From Magnetovibrio sp. (GTDB lineage: Bacteria; Pseudomonadota; Alphaproteobacteria; Rhodospirillales; Magnetovibrionaceae): a stretch of 45,235 nt of DNA. Below, one piece after another: positions 9,759 through 19,472 of the stretch. The notes under the pieces were generated by a model, which worked only from the letters and a program-made list of their open reading frames with translations, searched no databases and was not told the DNA's origin. How positions within the stretch are numbered: position 1 is the stretch's first letter; each line of letters begins with the position of its first letter. The stretch spans positions 1-45,235 of the forward strand of contig JAPHSY010000054.1 of NCBI GenBank assembly GCA_026196495.1. Direction: 5' to 3'. The position numbers and the translations under genes were made by a program.

Positions 9759-10994
9759 TCAAAGTTTAACAAAATCACCCTCTGATGGCGCTTCACAAAT
9801 GACATTGGAGCCCAGATCTGCCAAACCTTTACGCGCAGCGTTCAATTTCGCATCAATATCATCATCACTTTGGTCCGGGTCATGATGGAACAAGTGCAGT
9901 TTTCCTGGCTGAGCCCGATGGGCCAAATCCACCACTTGACTGACACATGAATGTCCCCACGTTACTTTGCTGGGATATTCTTCATCGGTATAAGTGGTAT
10001 CCGTAATCAAGACATCTGTCCCACGACAGAAATCGGCTAAATGTTCCACATAGCTTTCGTTGTAAAGCGGGTTGTCCGGTAAGAACAATTCGTTGTCGGT
10101 GATGTAACAAACAGATTTCCCACCCAATTCAATCCGATAGCCCAAGCAATTGCCCGGATGATGCAACAACATTGTGCGCACGGTAATGCCTTCGACCTGG
10201 ATGGTTTCTTCACCCAGATCGCGGAAATATACACGTGATCCAAATTCACGAATGGTGATGGGAAAATATATCCCATCCATCTGTGCACTGATCAATTCAC
10301 GCATAGTGGTATCACCGTGGTGCGCACCTAAAATCTCAAACTCATTTCCGGGTACATACATAGGGCCAAAAAACGGCAGCGCATTGATGTGGTCCCAGTG
10401 TGGGTGGGAAATAAACACTTTCCCAGTAATCGGCCCCTTCATGGTTTTGAACATGTGATCCGAAAGCTTTTTAATCCCAGTGCCTGCATCAAAAATCAGG
10501 ATCGGCTTATTGGGAACTTCGACGGTCACGCAAGAGGTGTTGCCACCATAACGCAAAGCCCCCTCACCCGGCACCGGAAGTGTGCCGCGCACGCCCCAAT
10601 AGCGCACCGTCATGCTCGCAGAAACAATTGCCATCAGGTCATCCGCCAAAGTATCTGGGTTGAACGGTTTTACAATGTAACCATCTGCACCCATTTTGGA
10701 GGCATAGGTCTTATCGAAATCATAGGCCTTGGCCGACAACATCACCACACGTGTATCAACCAAATCAGGATTGCTCTTGACCCGCTTACACAGCTGGAAA
10801 CCATCCATTTCCGGCAACATAATATCAGCAATCACCACATCTGGTTTGGTGGTTGCAATCTGTTCCAGCGCTTCAACACTCGACTGAGATGAAACAACTT
10901 CATGTCCTGCCACACCCAAAATGGCCCCAACCAGTTTGATAATGCTCGGATCGTCATCAACGATAAAAAAGGTTAAAGCGTCTGAATTGGTCAT
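9759..10994 (-). CDS. Response regulator with metallo-beta-lactamase-fold output domain
   Basis: A 411-residue fusion. Residues 8-125 form a receiver domain with the acidic pair in IVDDDPS, the phospho-acceptor Asp57 (IADIMLPEMDGF) and Lys109 (VKPF). Residues about 130-410 form a metallo-beta-lactamase fold with the metal motif HPHWDH (197-202), an upstream FDAGTG, and further His and Asp ligands downstream. The output is probably a phosphorylation-controlled hydrolase, for example a phosphodiesterase, rather than a lactamase; the substrate is unknown. I start it at 10994, where AGGA precedes the ATG, rather than at 11018. A short hairpin without a T-run follows the stop. No kinase adjoins it. 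Confidence 0.88.
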   Translation of the reverse strand: MTNSDALTFFIVDDDPSIIKLVGAILGVAGHEVVSSQSSVEALEQIATTKPDVVIADIMLPEMDGFQLCKRVKSNPDLVDTRVVMLSAKAYDFDKTYASKMGADGYIVKPFNPDTLADDLMAIVSASMTVRYWGVRGTLPVPGEGALRYGGNTSCVTVEVPNKPILIFDAGTGIKKLSDHMFKTMKGPITGKVFISHPHWDHINALPFFGPMYVPGNEFEILGAHHGDTTMRELISAQMDGIYFPITIREFGSRVYFRDLGEETIQVEGITVRTMLLHHPGNCLGYRIELGGKSVCYITDNELFLPDNPLYNESYVEHLADFCRGTDVLITDTTYTDEEYPSKVTWGHSCVSQVVDLAHRAQPGKLHLFHHDPDQSDDDIDAKLNAARKGLADLGSNVICEAPSEGDFVKL

Positions 10995-11169
10995 GTTAAT
11001 CCTGATGGTGGGCCGCAAATGTAATCAACTTCAAGCAACGTGATGAAGTGTACTAAGTATGAAACTGTCTATATTTATACGTCAAAGTTGGTCTGTGGGA
11101 AAACATTGAATGGAATAGCCACATAATTGTGCAACCAATATGTTTTCTTTCTACGGCTCTTTTTGGTGA

Positions 11170-11208
11170 GATGGACAAAAAAGGGCGGAGCCATTTGGCT
11201 CCGCCCTT
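11170..11208 (-). terminator. Rho-independent terminator after ilvC
   Basis: A perfect 12-bp stem (AAGGGCGGAGCC and its complement, 11197-11208 and 11181-11192) with a four-base loop is followed by TTTTTTG on the minus strand. It lies 27 bases after the ilvC stop and closes the ilvBHC operon. Confidence 0.95.
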
Positions 11209-11235
11209 CTTAATTTTCAGATTGGAAAAAGAAAC

Positions 11236-12267
<1,032 letters not shown>

Positions 12268-12307
12268 TCAGATCCAAATCTGGAATTTTTAGTAATCGAT
12301 ATAAGGG

Positions 12308-12859
12308 TTAGTCTTGCCCGCTCATGCCTTCCGGCCCGCGTGCAATCGCCACGACACCTGTGCGGGACAAGTCCACAAGGCCCAGCGGCTTCATCAGTTC
12401 AACAAATGCGTCAAGCTTTTCGGTATCGCCGACAATCTCAAACACAAACGATTCCGTGGTCGCATCCACGGGACGCGCACGGAAGATATCGGCAATGCGC
12501 AGTGCTTCGACGCGCTTATCACCAACACCATCAACTTTCACCAAAGCCAGTTCACGTTCAACGCAGGGGCCTTCGATGGTCAAATCAGAAACGCTGTGGA
12601 TCGGCACCAAGCGACCAAGCTGCGCTTTGATCTGTTCAATGATCATTGCGGTGCCAGACGTCACGATGGTGATCCGCGAAAGACCTTGGCGGTGACGCGT
12701 TTCAGCAACCGTCAAGCTTTCAATGTTGTAGCCACGGCCTGAAAACAGACCGATGACACGCGCAAGAACGCCCGGTTCGTTATCCACCAGCACCGAAATG
12801 GTGTGGGTGTGAACGTCTTCGCTTAGCGGGTTTTCGCCGTAAATGCTGGTCGTTGCCAT
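12308..12859 (-). CDS. ilvH: Acetolactate synthase small (regulatory) subunit
   Basis: A 183-residue regulatory subunit of acetohydroxyacid synthase. The N-terminal ACT domain (about 17-95) contains VLVDNEPGVLARVIGLFSGR and the following conserved NIESLTVAETRH, where valine binds for feedback inhibition. The C-terminal domain (about 100-175) activates the large subunit. It lies 24 bases after ilvB and 52 bases before ilvC. Length and motifs match IlvH/IlvN. Confidence 0.97.
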   Translation of the reverse strand: MATTSIYGENPLSEDVHTHTISVLVDNEPGVLARVIGLFSGRGYNIESLTVAETRHRQGLSRITIVTSGTAMIIEQIKAQLGRLVPIHSVSDLTIEGPCVERELALVKVDGVGDKRVEALRIADIFRARPVDATTESFVFEIVGDTEKLDAFVELMKPLGLVDLSRTGVVAIARGPEGMSGQD

Positions 12860-12883
12860 TGTTCGTTACTCCTCGCCCACTTC

Positions 12884-14647
12884 TTACACCAGCACCATAC
12901 CGTCTTCGCCAATGGCGTTTTCGGTATCGACTTCGGCCCCAAAAATCATTTCGTTGTGCGCTGCACCCGATGGAATCATGGGGAAGCAGTTTTCTTCCGG
13001 CGCAACTGCAACTTCACAGATGACGGAGTTATCCGTTTCGATCATTTGCATCAATACGTCGTCCAGTTCTTCCGGTTTGGTGGCACGCAAGCCGACACCA
13101 CCAAAACTTTCTGCCAACTTCACAAAGTCAGGCAAGGCTTCCATGTAGCTTTCGGAATAACGCGAGCCATGCAGCAGTTCCTGCCACTGACGCACCATAC
13201 CCATGTATTGGTTGTTCAATATCAATACCTTAACTGGCAACTTGTACTGGCTGATCGTCGCCATCTCTTGGATGTTCATGAGGATCGAAGCCTCACCCGC
13301 GATATCGATCACCAAAGCATCCGGGTGCGCCATCTGCACGCCCAGTGCCGCAGGCAGACCGTAGCCCATGGTACCCAGACCACCGGACGTCATCCAGTGC
13401 TTGGGCTTTTCAAACTTGAAGTGCTGCGCTGCCCACATTTGGTGTTGGCCCACCTCGGTGGTGATGAACACATCTTTGCGGTCTTTGGTCAGCTCATACA
13501 AACGTTGAATAACCAGTTGTGGCTTGATGATCTTGTCGTCTTTCAAGTACGCCAAGCAATCTTTTGCGCGCCAGTCTTCAATTTGTTTCCACCAAGACTT
13601 CAGAGCCTTTTGGTTAATTTTGGACTGGCTGGTCCGCCAAATCTTGATCATGTCTTCCATCACGTGGGCGACATCGCCAATGATGGGGATATCGACAGCC
13701 ACGCTCTTGTTGATGGAGCTGGGATCAATGTCGATGTGGATTTTCTTAGAATTCGGGCTAAACGCATCCAAACGTCCGGTGATACGGTCATCAAAGCGTG
13801 CACCGATACAGACCATCACGTCACAATCATGCATCGCCATGTTGGCTTCGTATGTGCCGTGCATGCCGAGCATACCCAAGAACTGTTTGTCGGAACCTGG
13901 ATAAGCGCCCAGACCCATCAACGTCAACGTGATGGGGAAGCCCGTCAATTGGGTGAACTGTTTCAACAACTGAGAGGCACCGGAACCAGAATTCACAACA
14001 CCACCACCGGCATAGATGATCGGCTTCTTGGCTTTCGCCATCAGGGCCACAGCTTCTTTAATCGCAGCGGTATCCCCCTTGATGGTCGGGTTGTAGCTTT
14101 TGTGCTTCACCTTGGTCGGCGGCATGTATTTGCCCAAATCCATCAATACGTCTTTGGGCAGGTCAATCACAACCGGACCCGGACGACCGGCGCTGGCAAC
14201 ATAAAATGCTTCGTGCATGATGCGCGGCAGGTCTTCGACAGATTTGACCAAGTAGTTGTGCTTGGTACAAGGACGCGTAATGCCCGTGGTGTCGGCTTCT
14301 TGGAAAGCATCGTTGCCGATCAAGTGGGTCGGCACCTGACCGCACAAGCACACCAGCGGAACGGAATCCAACATCGCATCCAACAAGCCGGTCACGGCGT
14401 TCGTCGCACCAGGACCGGACGTCACCAGGACGCAGCCCACTTTACCGGTTGAACGGGCGTAGCCTTCAGCCGCGTGCACAGCACCGCCTTCTTGGCGCAC
14501 CAGAACGTGGCGTAGCTTGTTTTGCTTAAAAATCTCGTCATAGATTGGAAGTACAGCGCCACCGGGGTATCCAAAGACGACCTCTACACCTTGGTCTTGC
14601 AAGGCTTTGATCACAATTTCGGAGCCGGTCATTTCGACGTTTGCCAT
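12884..14647 (-). CDS. ilvB: Acetolactate synthase large (catalytic) subunit
   Basis: This ThDP-dependent enzyme (587 residues) joins pyruvate with pyruvate or 2-ketobutyrate, the first common step of branched-chain synthesis. Visible features are FGYPGGAVLPIYD, the catalytic glutamate in VRQEGGAVHAAEGYAR, the FAD-binding middle domain, and the ThDP/Mg2+ region IAGEASILMNIQEM followed by LNNQYMGMVRQW. The ThDP motif carries Glu where GDG or GDA is usual; I cannot judge here how rare that is. I start the gene at 14647 because GAGG lies 6 bases upstream of that ATG and similarity begins there; an in-frame GTG exists at 14725. Confidence 0.97.
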   Translation of the reverse strand: MANVEMTGSEIVIKALQDQGVEVVFGYPGGAVLPIYDEIFKQNKLRHVLVRQEGGAVHAAEGYARSTGKVGCVLVTSGPGATNAVTGLLDAMLDSVPLVCLCGQVPTHLIGNDAFQEADTTGITRPCTKHNYLVKSVEDLPRIMHEAFYVASAGRPGPVVIDLPKDVLMDLGKYMPPTKVKHKSYNPTIKGDTAAIKEAVALMAKAKKPIIYAGGGVVNSGSGASQLLKQFTQLTGFPITLTLMGLGAYPGSDKQFLGMLGMHGTYEANMAMHDCDVMVCIGARFDDRITGRLDAFSPNSKKIHIDIDPSSINKSVAVDIPIIGDVAHVMEDMIKIWRTSQSKINQKALKSWWKQIEDWRAKDCLAYLKDDKIIKPQLVIQRLYELTKDRKDVFITTEVGQHQMWAAQHFKFEKPKHWMTSGGLGTMGYGLPAALGVQMAHPDALVIDIAGEASILMNIQEMATISQYKLPVKVLILNNQYMGMVRQWQELLHGSRYSESYMEALPDFVKLAESFGGVGLRATKPEELDDVLMQMIETDNSVICEVAVAPEENCFPMIPSGAAHNEMIFGAEVDTENAIGEDGMVLV

Positions 14648-14816
14648 GGTATCCTCGTTGGCTGTTTCTGCGGCCTTAAGCGGCCTTTGTACTTCATCAG
14701 TTGTTTTATTCGGTTCCGTCTTCACACTTGATCACACAATTGTGAAGCCCTTAGCCGAACGCAGATGGGCCGCCCCAAAGGGCGGGCCCAGCTACAAGAG
14801 AAGGGAAACTAGACGT

Positions 14817-15791
14817 TCATGCCTCTGGGGTCAACAGAAACTGGTGAACAAATGAAAAGATTTCTTCATAAAAGCTTTTCGAATATTGCGCATTTAGTAT
14901 ATGGGCATGTGGCAATTGCGATCTCAACCACGTCAACTGGCGCTTTGCATAATTGCGTGATACCTGTTGGGCCTTGGAAACTGCGGCGTCCAGCTCCATT
15001 TCACCACGAACATAGGCCGCCAGTTCCGGCACACCCAATGCCTTCATCAACGGTTTGGCGGGATCAATTCCTAAGGGCAATAAGGCGCGAATCTCATCTA
15101 AGGCACCATGATCAACCATCCATTCAAACCGTTGGTCGATTCCGGCATAGAGTTTTTCGCGCGGTGGGATCAGCGCTATATGGGCAAATCGGACATTTTC
15201 CAACAAAGGGACACGCGGTTCATTCTGCCAATCGGAAAAGGCGCGCCCGGTTGCGGTTGAGACTTCCCAAGCCCGGATCAAGCGCTGTGTATCACCAGCA
15301 GGTAGTTTTTCAGCACTTATGGGGTCAAGCTTTGCCACTTCATCACGAAAGGCTTCGCCGCCCAGTTCAGCGTGCAAATCGCGGGCTTGTTCGCGAATTT
15401 CATCATCCACATCGGGAATGGGTGACAGGCCCTCGACCAAGCTTTTGAGGTACATTCCGGTTCCACCCACCAGAATCGGCAGGCGATCTTGATCAAAACA
15501 GACCTGAATTTCGGCCACCGCCATTTCACACCACTGTCCGGCGGAACAGACCTCATCACCGGATAAAACGCCGAAAAGCTTGTGGGGTACGCGTTTTTCG
15601 TCCTCAACGGACGGTCTGGCAGTAACAATGCGCAATTCCTTGTAGACCTGCATGGAATCAGCGTTTATCACGTTGCCAGAAAAGCGTTCGGCGACATCCA
15701 TCGCCAGAGCCGATTTGCCGCTGGCAGTTGGCCCGGCGATGATGAGGACCGGACGATCCCCCTTCTCTGACTTGGTGTCGTGTGCCGACAT
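14817..15791 (-). CDS. miaA: tRNA dimethylallyltransferase
   Basis: MiaA transfers a dimethylallyl group to A37 of tRNAs that read codons starting with U. The 324-residue protein has the P-loop GPTASGKS at residues 19-26, the DSMQVYKELRI segment, VGGTGMYLKSLVEGL, and the C-terminal YAKRQLTWLR. The reading frame stays open far upstream, but that part runs antisense to serB. The only suitable start before the P-loop is the ATG at 15791, with AAGGTGAG about 11 bases upstream. That ATG overlaps the serB ATG on the other strand. A GC-rich hairpin (about 14766-14790) without a T-run follows the gene. Confidence 0.94.
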   Translation of the reverse strand: MSAHDTKSEKGDRPVLIIAGPTASGKSALAMDVAERFSGNVINADSMQVYKELRIVTARPSVEDEKRVPHKLFGVLSGDEVCSAGQWCEMAVAEIQVCFDQDRLPILVGGTGMYLKSLVEGLSPIPDVDDEIREQARDLHAELGGEAFRDEVAKLDPISAEKLPAGDTQRLIRAWEVSTATGRAFSDWQNEPRVPLLENVRFAHIALIPPREKLYAGIDQRFEWMVDHGALDEIRALLPLGIDPAKPLMKALGVPELAAYVRGEMELDAAVSKAQQVSRNYAKRQLTWLRSQLPHAHILNAQYSKSFYEEIFSFVHQFLLTPEA

Positions 15792-16686
15792 GGACAACGT
15801 ACTCACCTTAATTTCAAATCCTGCCGACGGGGCCCTTGGCTCCGCCGATGTCGATAAAGCGCGTATTGCGCTGGAAAAACTCGGGGCTGAAACCAGCCCA
15901 GCAGATTGGTTGTCCAAGGATGAAGCCGCCGATATCGAATTCGATCTGGTCGCGCCCGAATCAAGCGAAGCAGCCGTGCGGCAAGCTTTGAACAACAAAC
16001 CCATTGATGTGATCGCGCAAACCACCCTTCGACGCAAGAAAAAGCTGATCATTGCCGATATGGACAGCACCATTGTATCCGGTGAAACCTTAGACGATTT
16101 GGCTGAATTTGCGGGACTAAAAGACAAAATTGCCGAAATCACTGCGCGCGCCATGAACGGTGAAATGGATTTTTTCGAAGCCCTGAAGGCACGCGTTGCT
16201 ATGCTGGAAGGCTTGTCTGAAGATTTCATGGAAGAAACCATGAAGGACGTTCAGCTCAACCCAGGTGCAAAAGAATTGATTGGAACCATGCGTGTCCACG
16301 GCGCACATACCGGACTCATTTCCGGTGGGTTTTCCTACTTCACCGACCGTGTGCGAGAACAAGTGCGCTTTCACATGTCATTGGGCAATAAGTTGGAAAT
16401 CATTGATGGTAAATTGACTGGGAAAGTTATTCCCCCCGTGGTCACCAAGGACACCAAACATGACATGCTGATCGATATGGCATCCCAACGCGAATTGGGT
16501 ATGACCGACACCATGGCCATCGGCGATGGGGCGAACGATGTACCGATGCTCAAAGCTGCTGGCATGGGCATCGCTTATCATGGTCATTCAGTGGCACGTA
16601 AAAACGCTAACGCCCGCCTAGACCATGGGGACCTGACGGGCGCGCTGTTCATTCAAGGCTATCGCCGTGATGAGTTTGTGTTTTAA
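15790..16686 (+). CDS. serB: Phosphoserine phosphatase
   Basis: SerB removes phosphate from phosphoserine, the last step of serine synthesis. The 298-residue protein is a HAD-superfamily enzyme with an N-terminal regulatory extension (about 1-80). Motif I is DMDST, with nucleophile Asp90 and acid-base Asp92; motif II serine is in LISGGFSYF; motifs III and IV are the lysine and GDGANDVPML. I start it at the ATG at 15790, where the MDNVLTL similarity begins. No clear ribosome binding site precedes it. The frame is open upstream, but that region is miaA in antisense. It ends 5 bases from the convergent acuI gene. Confidence 0.94.
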   Translation: MDNVLTLISNPADGALGSADVDKARIALEKLGAETSPADWLSKDEAADIEFDLVAPESSEAAVRQALNNKPIDVIAQTTLRRKKKLIIADMDSTIVSGETLDDLAEFAGLKDKIAEITARAMNGEMDFFEALKARVAMLEGLSEDFMEETMKDVQLNPGAKELIGTMRVHGAHTGLISGGFSYFTDRVREQVRFHMSLGNKLEIIDGKLTGKVIPPVVTKDTKHDMLIDMASQRELGMTDTMAIGDGANDVPMLKAAGMGIAYHGHSVARKNANARLDHGDLTGALFIQGYRRDEFVF

Positions 16687-16691
16687 AGACC

Positions 16692-17675
16692 TTATCTGTT
16701 CACGTCCACGACCACACGGCCGCGGGTTTTGCCTTCCATTTGATCTTTGGCAACATCAAGGGCTTCAGACAGGCTAACTTCGCTCATCATCATTTCGATA
16801 TGTGCAATATCCAAATCTTTCGCCAAGTTGGCCCAAGCTTCCATTCGTTTTTCTTTGGGACAGTAAACACTGTCCACACCCGCCAAAGTCACGCCACGCA
16901 GAATAAACGGCATCACCGTTGCAGGTAGGTCAAAACCTTGGGCCAAACCACAAGCGGCAACCGTGCCGCCGTACTTGGTGGAGGCACATGCGTTAGCCAA
17001 GGTGTGGCTACCGACACAATCGACGACACCGGCCCAGCGCTCACGCGCCAGAGGGCGGCCTTTTTCAGACAGTTCCTTGCGATCCATTACGTCCGCTGCG
17101 CCCAAGCCTTTGAGATAGTCGGCCTGATCATCAGGGCGCCCCGTAGAGGCCACAACAGTGTAGCCACGTTTTGCCAGCAATGACGTCGCCACGCTGCCAA
17201 CACCACCGGCTGCACCGGTGACCAGGATTTCACCTTGATCAGGTGTCACACCACCCGCAGCCAATGCCATCACGCACAATTGTGCGGTGTAACCTGCGGT
17301 ACCAATCGCCATGGCTTGCTTTGGCGTGAAAGCATCAGGAAGCGGCACCAACCATTCACCGTTCAGACGTGCCTTTTCAGCCAAGCCACCCCAATGCGTT
17401 TCGCCAACACCCCAGCCGTTCAGAACAACCTTATCGCCCGGCTTGTAATCAGGGTGGGAGCTTTCTTCCACTGTACCTGCCAAATCAATACCCGGCACCA
17501 TCGGGAAACTTCGCACCACTGGGGAGCTGCCTGTAATTGCGAGGCTGTCTTTGTAGTTCATTGTGGAGTAGTCGACTTTTACAGTCACATCACCTTCGGG
17601 CAGCCCGGCTTCATCAACTTCCGTCACATTGGCGGCGTAGTTGTCATCATCGTTGGTGATCAAAATAGCTTGCAT
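16692..17675 (-). CDS. acuI: Acrylyl-CoA reductase / YhdH-type quinone oxidoreductase
   Basis: A zinc-independent medium-chain reductase of 327 residues in the YhdH/AcuI family. AcuI reduces toxic acrylyl-CoA to propionyl-CoA with NADPH, for example during acrylate or DMSP catabolism. Visible are the catalytic-domain segment [25 protein letters not shown], and the NADPH-binding loop [12 protein letters not shown]. The start at 17675 follows AAGGAT and lies 4 bases after the stop of a TetR-family regulator, matching the acuR-acuI order of Rhodobacter. No DMSP lyase or other acu gene is nearby, so general detoxification of acrylyl-CoA or related electrophiles is equally possible. Confidence 0.88.
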   Translation of the reverse strand: MQAILITNDDDNYAANVTEVDEAGLPEGDVTVKVDYSTMNYKDSLAITGSSPVVRSFPMVPGIDLAGTVEESSHPDYKPGDKVVLNGWGVGETHWGGLAEKARLNGEWLVPLPDAFTPKQAMAIGTAGYTAQLCVMALAAGGVTPDQGEILVTGAAGGVGSVATSLLAKRGYTVVASTGRPDDQADYLKGLGAADVMDRKELSEKGRPLARERWAGVVDCVGSHTLANACASTKYGGTVAACGLAQGFDLPATVMPFILRGVTLAGVDSVYCPKEKRMEAWANLAKDLDIAHIEMMMSEVSLSEALDVAKDQMEGKTRGRVVVDVNR

Positions 17676-17679
17676 GATC

Positions 17680-18333
17680 TTATCCTTTTGTGGGGAGGCC
17701 TTGAAAGAAGGCATTTGTAAACAAGTCCAAAGGTCGAGTGGAGCGCACGAGCTTAGCCCGCAAAATCGCCCCTTCCCAACCAATCCAGAAATATGCTGCC
17801 AGTTCTGCACAGTCGGCATTTGAAGAAATTTCACCGGCATCTTGAGCTGCAATCAGGCAATTTTCGATGCGTGATTGCCAGTCCAAAAATACCGCTTCTA
17901 ACTGGCCACGGAAAACATCATGGGTCCCACCAAGTTCCTGACCCATGTTACCGATTAAGCAACCACGGCGAAACTCATAGCGTTCCATTCCAGCCTTTGC
18001 ATCATCAACAAAGTTACGTAGACGTTGCAAGGGAGCTGAGGTTTCATCCAACAACCATTTATCCAATTTAGCAGCGAAGAACGCGCCATAACCATCAATG
18101 ACGGCACGACCAAAATCATCCTTACTGGAAAAATAGTGATAAAAAGACCCCTTCGGCACACCCACGGCTTTCAGAACTTTATCAATGCCCGTACTGGCGT
18201 AGCCGTGTGCTGTTAGCAGCTCAATGCCCTTGCGCACCAAACATTCACGCGTCACCCCACGCCCACCCACTTCTTTGGGTGGACGGCCACGCTTGCGCTT
18301 TACCTGTGGTTTGAGGTCTTGATCCGTGTTCAT
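17680..18333 (-). CDS. acuR: TetR-family repressor, AcuR/NemR-like
   Basis: A 217-residue TetR-type regulator. A basic N-terminus ([10 protein letters not shown]) precedes the helix-turn-helix (about 30-75), including [20 protein letters not shown], followed by an all-helical ligand domain whose [10 protein letters not shown] stretch is typical of the AcuR/NemR branch, which senses acrylate or electrophiles. The cysteine in that stretch may be relevant to sensing. It is the first gene of a two-gene operon with acuI, and its own promoter holds a perfect palindrome, so autorepression is likely. The family is certain; the acuR name depends on context. Confidence 0.82.
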   Translation of the reverse strand: MNTDQDLKPQVKRKRGRPPKEVGGRGVTRECLVRKGIELLTAHGYASTGIDKVLKAVGVPKGSFYHYFSSKDDFGRAVIDGYGAFFAAKLDKWLLDETSAPLQRLRNFVDDAKAGMERYEFRRGCLIGNMGQELGGTHDVFRGQLEAVFLDWQSRIENCLIAAQDAGEISSNADCAELAAYFWIGWEGAILRAKLVRSTRPLDLFTNAFFQGLPTKG

Positions 18334-18340
18334 AATCTTA

Positions 18341-18370
18341 TTATTAGACCGATCGTCTATTAAATGTCAA
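18341..18370 (-). promoter_or_regulatory. acuR-acuI promoter with TetR-type operator
   Basis: On the minus strand, TTGACA (18365-18370) is a perfect -35 element, and an A/T-rich -10 (TAATAA, CTAATA or TCTAAT, 16-18 bases away) lies at 18341-18348. Between and overlapping them is TAGACGATCGGTCTA (18345-18359), an inverted repeat TAGAC-5-GTCTA. A repressor bound there would block RNA polymerase. The repeat resembles operators of NemR/AcuR-type TetR proteins. Confidence 0.82.
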
Positions 18371-18439
18371 ACATTGATCTTTGCCCCATAGCAACGGTAG
18401 TGTGATGCACACACATGATAGGGACACCCAGCGGGCGAC

Positions 18440-19471
18440 ATGACCGAAGAGACTGAACCGCAAACCAGTGAAGAAGAAGACGCTCAAGAAGAAGATATCC
18501 CCGAGGAGATCACCTTCGAACATGCATTCTTCCATTCCATTGAACAAACTTCATTTCGCGTTCTAGAGGACACAAATGAGGCCGTCATGGTTATGGCCTT
18601 GGAACAAGGTGAAGTGTCTCTAAAACTGAGCGGTGTCCGCAAAGAATTAAAGCTCAAAGAAGATGATCCTGATCACAAGATGCTTGGCATCATTGCCCGT
18701 GGTCTTGAATATGTGCGTGAACTACGCATCGGCGACAAAGTTCCAACCGAACTCACCACCGGGCGGGCATCTTGGGAAGTGACAGACGAACATAAAGCCA
18801 TCGCCCACAATCGTGTCACCATGCAGTTGGTATCGTGGGTGTCTGGCGACGAAACTCTGATCACAGACCCTGAACAACTGGCGCAAGTGGTCAACGACCC
18901 CAAGACCAAAGAGAAAATCAGCATTGCTTTTTCAAAGACTGCCGAGGCCTTAGGTATTGGTGAAGATCGCCGTGAAGACGTTATTGCTTTGATCTCCAAC
19001 TTGGCGAACGAACTGGCTTACATCGAAGCCCTTCGCGATCAAAACAATGCGGTGGAAAACATCTACCGTTCCATTCATGAGCTGGACAAAGTCTACAAGT
19101 CAGAGCAAAGCGTGCGTGACACCATTATGCCCATCAAACGCTTGTTCAAAATTGCCATCGAAGGCTTTCGTTATTCTTTCTTGGAACTGGATGCGCAGAC
19201 CGGTGAAATCCTTTCCGCACTTAGCAACATTGCTCAAGTAACGAAGTTTATTCGCAAGAACCGCGATGATCTTCACCGTCGCTTGTGGGCGTGGGATAAA
19301 ATCCTCAATGACTGGCGTGATCACCCCCCGCACCGTTCCTCCAAGTCAGAAAAATTGCTCGAAGAACTTTACCACTTCTTGGCGCAACGTTATCTGCCGC
19401 GCAATGAGTGGGAATTATATTCCAAAGTTTTAGAAAAGACTAAAAAACGTGCCACTGCTGTGATGTGGTAG
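18440..19471 (+). CDS. Uncharacterised acidic helical protein
   Basis: I do not recognise this 343-residue protein. The first 25 residues are very acidic (many Glu and Asp, low complexity). The rest is soluble and predicted mostly helical, with a Trp-rich C-terminal part (about 285-343, containing LWAWDKILNDWRDHPP and a basic tail). No signal peptide, membrane segment or catalytic motif is seen. It is divergent from acuR, and its stop codon lies 1 base from a convergent cyclase remnant. Codon use looks like that of its neighbours, which supports a real gene. Confidence 0.85.
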   Translation: MTEETEPQTSEEEDAQEEDIPEEITFEHAFFHSIEQTSFRVLEDTNEAVMVMALEQGEVSLKLSGVRKELKLKEDDPDHKMLGIIARGLEYVRELRIGDKVPTELTTGRASWEVTDEHKAIAHNRVTMQLVSWVSGDETLITDPEQLAQVVNDPKTKEKISIAFSKTAEALGIGEDRREDVIALISNLANELAYIEALRDQNNAVENIYRSIHELDKVYKSEQSVRDTIMPIKRLFKIAIEGFRYSFLELDAQTGEILSALSNIAQVTKFIRKNRDDLHRRLWAWDKILNDWRDHPPHRSSKSEKLLEELYHFLAQRYLPRNEWELYSKVLEKTKKRATAVMW

Positions 19472-19472
19472 T

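Noticed and set aside
12956-14452. Long open frame (498 codons) antisense to ilvB
   Set aside because: It is a mirror of the ilvB codon pattern; its translation is rich in His, Gln and Arg, has no ribosome binding site and no family resemblance.
14735-14744. Palindrome CACAATTGTG upstream of ilvB, repeated at 32534-32543
   Set aside because: Two identical 10-bp palindromes are expected about once by chance in a window this size, and the two places share no functional theme.
14648-14816. Possible branched-chain leader peptide before ilvB
   Set aside because: I read all three frames and found no short ATG frame with repeated Ile, Val or Leu codons; only a GC-rich hairpin without a T-run is present.
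14817-16241. N-terminal extension of the miaA frame beyond 15791
   Set aside because: The extra 150 residues are antisense to serB, Ser-rich, and precede the position where MiaA similarity begins.
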